Part shown: in pieces, positions 15,423-23,227 of the stretch
How the letters are laid out: each line of letters begins with the position of its first letter
How positions within the stretch are numbered: the first letter of the stretch is position 1
Origin: Brevundimonas intermedia
GTDB taxonomy: Bacteria > Pseudomonadota > Alphaproteobacteria > Caulobacterales > Caulobacteraceae
Assembly (NCBI RefSeq): GCF_004614235.1
Contig: NZ_SPVH01000001.1
Span: 124,001-188,000 of the forward strand
Length of the DNA: 64,000 bases
Direction of reading: 5' to 3'
Notes under the pieces: generated by a model
What the model was told of the DNA's origin: nothing
Seen by the model: the letters and a program-made list of their open reading frames with translations, nothing else
Databases searched by the model: none
Program-made: the position numbers and the translations under genes

Positions 15423-18395
15423 ATGGCTTCAGCGGCCCGTATTCGCGCGCGTCTTGCGCTCTCCGTATCGGCGACAGCCCTCATGCTAGGCGGGGCGCCG
15501 GCGCTGGCGCAAACATCGGGGTCGCAGGCGGAATCCGGCCCCGCGGTTGTGGACGACATCATCGTCACCGCCCAGAAGCGCGAACAGTCCGTTCAGGACG
15601 TGCCGATCGCCGTCACCGCCCTCTCGTCCGAAGCCCTGCAGTCGCGCCAGATCGAAGGCGGCTCGGAACTGCTGCGCGCCGTGCCGAACGTCACCTTCTC
15701 CAAGGCCAACTTCAGCATGTACAACTTCTCGATCCGCGGGATCGGGACCAAGGCCGTCTCCGCGTCCAGCGACCCTGCGGTCGCCGTCAGCTTCAACAAC
15801 ACGCCCCTGATCCGCAACCGCCTGTTCGAGCAGGAGTATCTGGACGTCGCGCGCGTCGAGGTGCTGCGCGGTCCCCAAGGCACCCTCTACGGCCGCAACG
15901 CCACCGGCGGCGTCGTGAACATGTTTCCGGAGTTGCCCAGCTTCGACTCCGAAGCGTTCGTGACCGGTGAACTGGGCAACTATGACACCAAGCGCGCCCA
16001 GGCGATGGTCAACATCCCCCTCGGCGACACCTTCGCCGTCCGCGGGGCCTTCGCCCTGACCAAGCGCGACGGCTTCGACTACAACAGCTTCAACGACACC
16101 CATGTGAACGACCGCGACCTGTTCACGACCCGCCTGTCGGCCCGGTGGGAGCCGACCGCGCGGTTCCGCGCCAATGCGATCTGGGAACATTTCGAGGAAG
16201 ACGACAACCGCTCACGCACCGGCAAACAGCTGTGCACCACCGATCCGGGGCCGACGCAGGTGGGATCGGCGGCCGTCGTTCAACCTTACACCCAGGATCA
16301 ATTGAGTCAGGGCTGTCTGCCCGGATCATTGTATGACGATGCCGCATACGGGGCTCCGAACGGGGGCTCCTTCGGTCCCATCCGCTTGTTGTCCACGTCG
16401 GTGAGTCTCGGCTTCGACGCCAATGGACAGCTAAGCTATCCTATTCCCTTGGGAAGCGATCCCTACGAGGGAATCGTCCAGTCGCGCGATCTGCGAGAGA
16501 TGTCGACCAGCTATGATCCCGTGTTTCGAGCCAAGAACGATGTCTTCCAGGTCAACCTGGAGTTTGATCTGACCGACACTCTGACACTGTATTCTCAGAC
16601 CGCTTATGCAAAAGACGATTACTACGCATCTCAGGATTATGCGCGTTATGTTTCAAATCCAGCCTTCATCGACAGCACACAGATATTCGATTTCGACGGA
16701 ACACCGCTACCCTCAACGATAACACCCGGCGGGATTTATACGGATCCGCAACTCGGCCCTTCAGACCGCATCCTTTCCGTCGATCTCAGTCAGTCCGACA
16801 ATCGCCAATGGTATCAAGAGTTCCGACTACAGTCGGACATGGATGGCAAATTTAACTTCAGCGTCGGAGCGAACTATCTCGATTTCAAATCTCAAGACGA
16901 CTACTTTGTGTTCAACAACACGTTTTCCATGATCGCCGAGTATTTCTACAATGTCAGCCTGGGCGGCGGCGGAAAAGGCACCGTTCCCTGCGATGAAAAC
17001 AGGCCGACCGAATGTGTCTATGTGGACCCCAATCCGCTGAGCGAGATAAACGGCGAGGGTCATAACTACTTCCGCAGCAAGAACGTCATTCACACCCGCT
17101 CTTGGGCTGTTTTCGGTGAAGGTTATTGGGACCTGACGTCCGACCTACGTCTGACAACCGGGCTACGCTACACAGAGGATCGCAAGGTCACGACCCCCTA
17201 CCCCAGTCAGCTGTTGCTGGGCGCGGACCTGGACGGCACGCCGGGGGCAGGAACCGGCGGCTATGTGCGAAGCGGCTATTACGCCCTTCCCGACATCGAA
17301 CAACAATGGGAAGCTGTTACCGGGCGCTTGGTTCTGGACTGGACGCCGGACCTGTCCTTCACAGACGACACCCTGATCTATGCGTCGCTGTCGCGTGGCT
17401 ACAAGGGCGGCGGGACCAATCCGCCTCGACTGGACCTCAATCCAGGCGTCGTCGAATATCTACCGTTATCCAGCACGTTCGACCCCGAATACGTCAATGC
17501 ATTCGAGATTGGGACCAAGAACACGCTCCTGGACGGCGCGCTTCGGCTCAACACCATCGCGTTCTTCTACGACTACAAAGATTATCAAGTTTCTCAGATC
17601 GTCGATCGCATCTCGCTGAACGAGAATTTCGACGCCACCATCTGGGGGCTTGAGTTGGAAGCCGTCTACAAGCCTACGGCCAACTTCCAGATCGACGGCA
17701 ACTTCGGCTATCTGAAAACCCGCATCGCCGACGGAGAGGGCTCCATCAACGTCATGGACCGGACACAGGGTACGGACGGCTGGACCGTCCTTCGTCCGTG
17801 GATTCAGGTGCCGTCCAACTGTATCGCGCCGACCGAATATGTAGAGCGGATTCTCAACAGCCCATTTGGTCCTGAACTGGCGAACTTCGCCATCAGCGCC
17901 TTGTGCGCAGGCTCTTCTCGTTTCGGCACGTTCAACCCCGATTTTGCTTCCAGCCTGCCCTTCTGGGCCTTCTACGGCTTCGAATACGACCCTCTGACTG
18001 AAGCTCCCAACGGCGGTCGTGGCTTCGAGGCCGACCTGAGCGGCAACGAGTTACCCAACTCGCCCAGTTGGACCGCGAACATTGGGGCGCAATACACCTG
18101 GTTCATGGGCAACTGGGATCTCACGCTTCGCGGCGATTACTATCGCCAGGGCGAAAGCTTCTTCCGGGTTTACAATACCGAATATGACCGACTGGAGGGT
18201 TGGGACAACGTCAACCTTTCGGTGAAGCTGGAAGACACAAGGCGCGGCTTGATCCTTCAGGCCTACGTCAAGAACGTCTTCGACGACGCGCCGATCGTCG
18301 ACGCCTTCACCAACTCCGACGACACCGGCCTGACCACCAACGTCTTCACCCTGGACCCGCGGCTATTCGCCGTGCGTCTGACGAAGACGTTCTGA
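15423..18395 (+). CDS. TonB-dependent receptor
   Basis: The 990-residue outer-membrane receptor has a signal peptide (cleavage after GGAPALAQ), a TonB box (VDDIIVTAQKREQSVQDVPIAV), a plug with FSIRGIGTKAVS and the conserved VEVLRGPQGTLYGRNATGGVVN, and a barrel ending in DPRLFAVRLTKTF. There is no STN domain. GGGAGG precedes the ATG. The IAVTALSS plug type is common among sphingomonad/caulobacter receptors for hydrophobic or aromatic ligands. The segment around 16540-17060 is visibly richer in A+T than the flanks, which suggests recombination of extracellular loop sequence. It is divergent from the FAD dehydrogenase and is followed by a hairpin terminator. Confidence 0.92.
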   Translation: MASAARIRARLALSVSATALMLGGAPALAQTSGSQAESGPAVVDDIIVTAQKREQSVQDVPIAVTALSSEALQSRQIEGGSELLRAVPNVTFSKANFSMYNFSIRGIGTKAVSASSDPAVAVSFNNTPLIRNRLFEQEYLDVARVEVLRGPQGTLYGRNATGGVVNMFPELPSFDSEAFVTGELGNYDTKRAQAMVNIPLGDTFAVRGAFALTKRDGFDYNSFNDTHVNDRDLFTTRLSARWEPTARFRANAIWEHFEEDDNRSRTGKQLCTTDPGPTQVGSAAVVQPYTQDQLSQGCLPGSLYDDAAYGAPNGGSFGPIRLLSTSVSLGFDANGQLSYPIPLGSDPYEGIVQSRDLREMSTSYDPVFRAKNDVFQVNLEFDLTDTLTLYSQTAYAKDDYYASQDYARYVSNPAFIDSTQIFDFDGTPLPSTITPGGIYTDPQLGPSDRILSVDLSQSDNRQWYQEFRLQSDMDGKFNFSVGANYLDFKSQDDYFVFNNTFSMIAEYFYNVSLGGGGKGTVPCDENRPTECVYVDPNPLSEINGEGHNYFRSKNVIHTRSWAVFGEGYWDLTSDLRLTTGLRYTEDRKVTTPYPSQLLLGADLDGTPGAGTGGYVRSGYYALPDIEQQWEAVTGRLVLDWTPDLSFTDDTLIYASLSRGYKGGGTNPPRLDLNPGVVEYLPLSSTFDPEYVNAFEIGTKNTLLDGALRLNTIAFFYDYKDYQVSQIVDRISLNENFDATIWGLELEAVYKPTANFQIDGNFGYLKTRIADGEGSINVMDRTQGTDGWTVLRPWIQVPSNCIAPTEYVERILNSPFGPELANFAISALCAGSSRFGTFNPDFASSLPFWAFYGFEYDPLTEAPNGGRGFEADLSGNELPNSPSWTANIGAQYTWFMGNWDLTLRGDYYRQGESFFRVYNTEYDRLEGWDNVNLSVKLEDTRRGLILQAYVKNVFDDAPIVDAFTNSDDTGLTTNVFTLDPRLFAVRLTKTF

Positions 18396-18437
18396 AGACG
18401 CAAAGACCCGCCGACGCAGTTGGAGATCTCGGATTCC

Positions 18438-18459
18438 CCCGACCGCTTCAGCGGTCGGG
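18438..18459 (+). terminator. Hairpin terminator after TonB receptor
   Basis: A 9-bp perfect stem (CCCGACCGC / GCGGTCGGG) with a TTCA loop lies 43 bases after the receptor stop and is followed by ATTT. The T tract is short, so termination may be partial. Confidence 0.6.
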
Positions 18460-18606
18460 ATTTCGCGCCATCCTCCATTTACCATGTTGAAAAATAACAA
18501 TTATTTATTGACTCAAGGATGCTTACGGCGCTGTAAATAGGCGTCCAAACATAGGACGGTCCAAGTTTCACAGGGCCCCTGAAGGCTCACTTAAGGGAGG
18601 ACTATC

Positions 18607-19083
18607 ATGATCAAGACACTTTCCTTCGCCGCCGCAGCCTTGGCGACGGTCGCGCTCGCGTCGCCAACCTTCGCTCAGTCGTTCTCGCCCAGCACGGGCA
18701 ACTTATCGGGTTCTGGATCCGTTCGGCTTCAACAGACGACGGACGTGACGTGTAACGTTTCAATCACGGCATCGCCCGGCGCCACCACCCGAGCGATCCC
18801 CACGCGCAGTATTTCAGCAGGTAGTTTTCTCTGCGTAGTCGTTGCGCCCTATGGAGCTTGGAGCGCATCAGTCGTGCCAGGATCGACAAGCTTGATTTCT
18901 CTTACCATTGGAGCCAATACCGTCGCTAACAAGCCTTGCTACGGCACCGTTACCGTCGCCTGGAACAATACAACCAGGAGCGCCACCTTCAACAACAACG
19001 TGCTGCCTGCGGTGAACGCTGGGGATCCGTCTTGCACCTTGGTCAGCGGCTCCATCAACATCCCCGGCCTGCAAATCCTCTAG
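18607..19083 (+). CDS. Small secreted cysteine-containing protein, possibly PraB-like
   Basis: The 158-residue protein has a strong signal peptide (IKTLSFAAAALATVALASPTFAQ) and a consensus ribosome site (GGGAGG). The mature part is rich in Ser, Thr and Asn. It shows a repeating beta pattern: SPSTGNLSGSGSVRL, TTDVTCNVSITASPG, SAGSFLCVVV, KPCYGTVTVAWNN and DPSCTLVSGSINI. Four cysteines could form two disulphides. The pattern TCNVSITA...C.GTVTVAW resembles small secreted proteins in alphaproteobacteria that are sometimes annotated as alkane-oxidation activator PraB; that resemblance is from memory and weak. It stands alone between two terminators. It could be a surface adhesin, matrix or pilin-like protein. 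Confidence 0.7.
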   Translation: MIKTLSFAAAALATVALASPTFAQSFSPSTGNLSGSGSVRLQQTTDVTCNVSITASPGATTRAIPTRSISAGSFLCVVVAPYGAWSASVVPGSTSLISLTIGANTVANKPCYGTVTVAWNNTTRSATFNNNVLPAVNAGDPSCTLVSGSINIPGLQIL

Positions 19084-19123
19084 TCCAGGCGCAAGTCTGG
19101 CTTTCTGAAACTGAAAAACCTCG

Positions 19124-19152
19124 GCCGGACGTCTCCGACGTCCGGCTTTTTT
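19124..19152 (+). terminator. Strong rho-independent terminator
   Basis: A perfect 10-bp stem (GCCGGACGTC / GACGTCCGGC) with a TCC loop is followed directly by six T residues, 40 bases after the stop of the small secreted protein. This is a textbook intrinsic terminator and isolates that gene from the next one. Confidence 0.9.
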
Positions 19153-19251
19153 CGCTTCTCGTCGTGTAATACTGGTGCGCACGAACCGCTCAGGTCACGC
19201 AACGATCGATGTTCCCCGCTTGATGCTCAGCAGATCTTGGTGATCGCGTAG

Positions 19252-21375
19252 ATGCTGTCTTGCCTCCCCATTGTCGCCTTGGCCGCGTTCGCCCAGGACG
19301 CCGAGACAGCGGCTCCAGCCCAGTTGGACGAGGTCGTCGTCGTCGGGCGGCGGGGCGCCGCCAGACTGGCGCCCGAACGCGAGTTTGGAACCGAGGAAAT
19401 CGACAATCTTGGCGCCTACGACATCGGCGAGGTCATCAACCGCATCAGCGAAAACCTCGGCCTCCAACAGCCGCCCTTGATCATCGTCAACGGACGTCGG
19501 GTCGTCGATCCTCGCAACTTCCTCGGCTTTCCGCCAGACGCTCTGTCCCGGCTCGAAATCCTGCCGCAACAGGCGGGTGCGACCTATGGCGCTGACCCCT
19601 CTCGGAGGGTGGTCAATATCGTCCTCGTTCCTGAGTTCAAAAGCCGCGACGGCCTGGCCAGAGCATCGCGACCGACAAGCGGCGGAACCTCGACGCTGGC
19701 GGTCGACGCCCGCCAATCTCAACTCAAAGAGACCGACACACTGCAGTTCGGCGTCGAGGCGGCGCGGACGACATCGCTCAGGGCCGACGAACGGCCAAGC
19801 GTTCTCGAGGACAATCCCGCGCGTGAAGGCGGCACGCTGCGCCCAGCGACCCAGACCGCCTCGGCGAACCTTTCCATGACAGGAACGATCGGCGAGTGGG
19901 CGACATCCCTGACGGCCAGCGCGCAGGAGCAGCGCAGTCGGTTTTCATTTCGTGTCGCAGGAGCCGCACTCAACACGCGACAGGCCACAAGCGTCCTGAA
20001 CGCGAGCGGCGGCGTCAGCGGCTCCGCCTATGGCTGGTCGGTGAGGATGAGTCTGGACGCGGTCGCCATCGAAAGCCGCCAGAAAGGCGTTCTGGACCTC
20101 ACCGCTCGAAATCTGTCGGGCGTGGCGAACCTGTCCGCCGACCGGACTTTGATCGACCTGCCGGCGGGGCCGATGCTTCAGACGGTGGACACGCAATACT
20201 CCCTCGCTCGAGATAAAACCGACACCCCGGACGGAAGGGCGACCCAATCCTCGCAGGCGCTCGATGTAAGGTCTGGCCTGACGCTTCCGATCTTGTCGGC
20301 CCAGCAGGACGAAGGGGGAGCGGGCTGGGGCGATCTTGTCGTCACCCTCGGCGGACGGTTGAGAACGTTGGACACCGCAGGGGCAGACGGCCAGGGGCTC
20401 AGTGCCGGCTTTGCTTGGACGCCGTCGGACCGATATCGGTTTACGGGGCAGTGGTCCCGCGCGACAGATGCTCCCACACGTGATCAACGGTTCGCCCCGG
20501 CCCTCTACGGATCGCCGCAGACCGTCTATGACTTCCGATCCGGCGAGGCCGTGGAAATCCTGCCCTTCACCGGCGGAAATCCAGACCTTCGGGTGCAAGA
20601 AACACAGTCGGCGTCGATCGGCGCCTCGGCAGGCCCGTTCGGTCGTTGGGGCCTCCAGGGCAACCTCGATCTGCAGAGTACGCGATCGACCGCCGCGATC
20701 GCCGCCCTGCCTGCACTCACCCCGGCGACCGAGGCCGCCTTCCCGGACCGATTTTTGAGGGATGCGACGGGGCGTCTGTTTGCCGTCGATCGGCGCGCCA
20801 TCAATCTGCAGGAGATCGCGGCCGACATCCTCTCGTCCGGCCTGACCGCCAACATTCCCTTGGGCGAGACCGCCCCGGGTTCGCCCGGGCGAGGCTCGGT
20901 CCAGGTCTCCGTCAGCCATACCTGGCGGCTCGCGGATCGGCTGATCATCCGCAACGATCTTCCCATGTTCGATAGATTGGCCGGAGATGGCGGGGGCGTA
21001 CCGCGCTACCAGGCGACCCTGAGGGTGGACGGTCGATTTGGACGTTGGGGCGCGAACCTGAGCGGCAGCTGGCGCAGCAGCGCGCGTATTCGGCGCGACG
21101 TGGGGCAGGATGGACCACAAGACATTCTCCTGTCGCCCATGACCACCGTCGGCCTGAAGGTGAGCACCGTTCTGGAGACGAACCAGGGCGAGGCGACAGC
21201 AACGCCAGGCCGTCGCCGAAATGACGGACTTCGCCTTGAGCTTGAGATCGAGAACCTGTTCGACGCTCGCCCAAGGGCCCGCCTCGGCGACGGCCTCCCA
21301 GTCCCTGGTTATGGCCGCAACGACCAGGATCCCTTGGGCCGTACCGTACGCCTCACGGCAAGTCAGCGCTTCTGA
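19252..21375 (+). CDS. Short TonB-dependent receptor-like outer-membrane protein
   Basis: The 707-residue protein has a short signal-like N-terminus ending in FAQDAE, a TonB-box-like LDEVVVVGRRG, and a reduced plug. The plug shows EVINRISENLGL, PPLIIVNGRRVVDPRNFLGFPPDALSRLEILPQQAGATYGAD and RRVVNIVL, matching the nucleotide-level plug pattern (ivNGrr...ie.L....A.yGad) but without the full N-terminal plug strands. The barrel ends LGRTVRLTASQRF. It is short for a receptor of this type. The ATG at 19252 lacks a good ribosome site, so the real start may differ. The ligand is unknown. It belongs to a subgroup seen in Caulobacterales and sphingomonads whose function is not established. Confidence 0.75.
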   Translation: MLSCLPIVALAAFAQDAETAAPAQLDEVVVVGRRGAARLAPEREFGTEEIDNLGAYDIGEVINRISENLGLQQPPLIIVNGRRVVDPRNFLGFPPDALSRLEILPQQAGATYGADPSRRVVNIVLVPEFKSRDGLARASRPTSGGTSTLAVDARQSQLKETDTLQFGVEAARTTSLRADERPSVLEDNPAREGGTLRPATQTASANLSMTGTIGEWATSLTASAQEQRSRFSFRVAGAALNTRQATSVLNASGGVSGSAYGWSVRMSLDAVAIESRQKGVLDLTARNLSGVANLSADRTLIDLPAGPMLQTVDTQYSLARDKTDTPDGRATQSSQALDVRSGLTLPILSAQQDEGGAGWGDLVVTLGGRLRTLDTAGADGQGLSAGFAWTPSDRYRFTGQWSRATDAPTRDQRFAPALYGSPQTVYDFRSGEAVEILPFTGGNPDLRVQETQSASIGASAGPFGRWGLQGNLDLQSTRSTAAIAALPALTPATEAAFPDRFLRDATGRLFAVDRRAINLQEIAADILSSGLTANIPLGETAPGSPGRGSVQVSVSHTWRLADRLIIRNDLPMFDRLAGDGGGVPRYQATLRVDGRFGRWGANLSGSWRSSARIRRDVGQDGPQDILLSPMTTVGLKVSTVLETNQGEATATPGRRRNDGLRLELEIENLFDARPRARLGDGLPVPGYGRNDQDPLGRTVRLTASQRF

Positions 21376-21785
21376 CACGAGCGGCCTGGCGCAATCAGAC
21401 CGTCTGCGCGTTTGCCCCCTTAGCTTAGGGGAGACGTTCGCGCCGCACCGGGGGTCGCGACGTTCAGCTAGGCGTGGGGGAGCGGGCAAGACTAAGGGCG
21501 TCCGAGAAGAAGCGCCCCTCATTCCAGAAGCGGACCTACGATTGGCCGATATGGGTCAGCAGCAGTCTCAGCCCACGCTACCTTTGCGAGCAGAATATAC
21601 CGTCAGAAGTACCGTCAGAGTGCTGTGACTGCTACCGGAAACGCGACTCTGCCCGCTGGGAAATACCAATAAAATCCGAGCCCTGCGGGGTGGTCTTTGC
21701 GCTGATTGACCATTGAGACGGTAGGATCAGGCCGATCTTTCAACTCGTTGAAATGTAACTTGCTTATTGCAGCGCATCCCGCTCA

Positions 21786-21801
21786 CTCACTCCCACTCGA
21801 T
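21786..21801. repeat. Putative att site: 16-bp copy of guaA 3' end
   Basis: CTCACTCCCACTCGAT is identical to 43891-43906, which spans the last five codons and stop of guaA, and lies in the same orientation. The bases just to the left of both copies are also alike (CGCATCCCGC versus CGCATGCCCC). The 3' end of guaA is an established integration site for genomic islands, whose core repeat reads GAGTGGGAGTGA on the guaA strand; that core is fully contained here. Confidence 0.6.
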
Positions 21802-21816
21802 CCTTCAGTAGACCAG

Positions 21817-21846
21817 AAGGCGCTGATTTATCAGCGCCTTTTCTTT
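21817..21846. terminator. Intrinsic terminator near island border
   Basis: A perfect 10-bp stem (AAGGCGCTGA / TCAGCGCCTT) with a TTTA loop is followed by TTCTTT. It sits 15 bases inside the left att copy. The A/T-flanked stem could terminate in both directions. It has no adjacent gene on the + strand, so it probably ended a transcript now lost or insulates the island edge. Confidence 0.7.
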
Positions 21847-22208
21847 GATCCACGCACCATGCCGCGCGAGCTACCGTCACTTAAATAGCGTCGTTGAATT
21901 CATTGGTAAAATTCGACGTAGTAAAATTTCAGTGATGCTGCCATCTATCGGCGCAAGCGGGTCTCTCTCCGGGCAACAGGAGCTCCGCCGGACAGACGAC
22001 AGGAGACTTGGACTATACCGTACGATCACGCTGACGACGGCCGCCCAGTAAGGGCTAACATATCGCCAGTCCGACGCTCGACCAACGGCTTGGATGCGCC
22101 AAGACCAAACAAGGCATCGGGTCCGAAGCCCCCGCAAGGATCGTGAACCCTGCGAGACTTTGAGGTCAGCACCGTCAGTACTCGCATATCCGCTTACAGT
22201 CTATTGCC

Positions 22209-23156
22209 CTACTGTCCGTCCGAACGGCTGAAAAGTGGTAGAAAGCGGTTCGGCGCTGCGATATCTTCTTGAGCGAGAACGCCGAGAGCGATGTCGGCCA
22301 TCGCCTCCAAAGGCTGAACCAGACGAACGATCTCAGGCGCCACCAGACTGACGCTGCCGCTGTCTTCAAGACAGGCGAGGATGGGACGGCGGCTTGGCGG
22401 CTGGGACTTGATAGCGGCCAGCAGTCCAAGCGCCAGTTCGTCGTGGTCGGCCACGATCAGGGCGGGCGGTTCGTCCTCGGCGATCAGGCGGCGCCCCCAT
22501 TCCAGGCCGGCTCCAAAGTCGCCGGACGGCGCGGGGCAAAGTCGCACGGTCTTGGCGGCGGCCTGGACAGCCTCGCGTCTTTGGCGGGCCAGCCAGCCGT
22601 CCGCCTCGCTATGAACGAACGCTGCAGCACCCGCATCGACTGTCTCCAGCAAGGTGGTCATGGCCTGGGCATGATCAATCGAGACGAGGGCTCCCGCCAG
22701 CGCGGGATCGGCGTCGATCCGCACGAACGGCACCGATCGACCGGCCAACATGGCCAGCACCCTGAGATCATCCGCCAAGGGCCGCCAAAGGAGCACGCCT
22801 TCAGGACGCAGCCGGTCGATCAGGCCCTCGATATAGGCGACTGCGCCTCCGCCCGCCGGGGGGCGATCAACGATCAGGTGCCGGCCCAGGCCGCGACACC
22901 GCTCGACCGCATGACGCTGGAACTGCCCCGGCAGGTCGGACGTCCCATGACCAATCAACATAAGGACGATGAAGGACTGAGCGCGGGGCAGCCCCCGCGC
23001 AAAGGCGTTGCGGCGAAACCCCAGCGCTTCCACCGCCTCGCGGACGCGCTGCGCCGCGTCCGCGCTGACATACGGCTGGTTGTTCAGCGCCCGCGACGCG
23101 GTCATCACCGAGACGCCGGCCATCGACGCGACATCCTTGATGGTCGGTCGGGTCAA
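22209..23156 (-). CDS. LacI-family regulator (1)
   Basis: The 315-residue protein starts at a TTG (23156); an in-frame stop at 23171 leaves no longer option. The N-terminal LacI helix-turn-helix is IKDVASMAGVSVMTASRALNN, with recognition residues V-M at the positions that are Y-Q in LacI. A periplasmic-binding-protein-like effector domain follows (SFIVLMLIGHGTSDL to PSRRPILACLED). It lies just downstream of, and on the same strand as, a GH3 glucosidase gene, with 71 bases between. It differs from the second LacI (F-K at the same positions), so the two probably read different operators. The effector is likely a sugar or glucoside. Confidence 0.87.
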   Translation of the reverse strand: MTRPTIKDVASMAGVSVMTASRALNNQPYVSADAAQRVREAVEALGFRRNAFARGLPRAQSFIVLMLIGHGTSDLPGQFQRHAVERCRGLGRHLIVDRPPAGGGAVAYIEGLIDRLRPEGVLLWRPLADDLRVLAMLAGRSVPFVRIDADPALAGALVSIDHAQAMTTLLETVDAGAAAFVHSEADGWLARQRREAVQAAAKTVRLCPAPSGDFGAGLEWGRRLIAEDEPPALIVADHDELALGLLAAIKSQPPSRRPILACLEDSGSVSLVAPEIVRLVQPLEAMADIALGVLAQEDIAAPNRFLPLFSRSDGQ

Positions 23157-23227
23157 GGGACTGAAACCTCACCTGTCATGCGGTTGCTTCTGCGGCCTCG
23201 ACTCATCGCTCGTCAATGGACCCGGCG

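Larger units (their letters stand above)
21376..22208. other. 833-base intergenic region, island border
   Basis: No convincing gene is present; the short open frames here have no family resemblance. It holds a weak hairpin just after the receptor (CCCCT/AGGGG, 21416-21431), a 7-2-7 dyad TTTCAAC-TC-GTTGAAA (21738-21753), a 16-bp copy of the guaA 3' end (21786-21801) and an intrinsic terminator (21817-21846). The part from about 21590 to 22060 is A+T-richer than neighbouring genes, as expected near an insertion border. Confidence 0.7.

Noticed and set aside
13520..15568. Extension of the FAD dehydrogenase to 682 residues
   Set aside because: The extra 124 residues are non-conserved and would cover the divergent promoter region and dyad; the Rossmann motif begins right after ATG 15196 with a good ribosome site.
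21474..22137. Short open frames in the 833-base intergenic region
   Set aside because: None has a ribosome site, family resemblance or typical codon use; they overlap each other on both strands.
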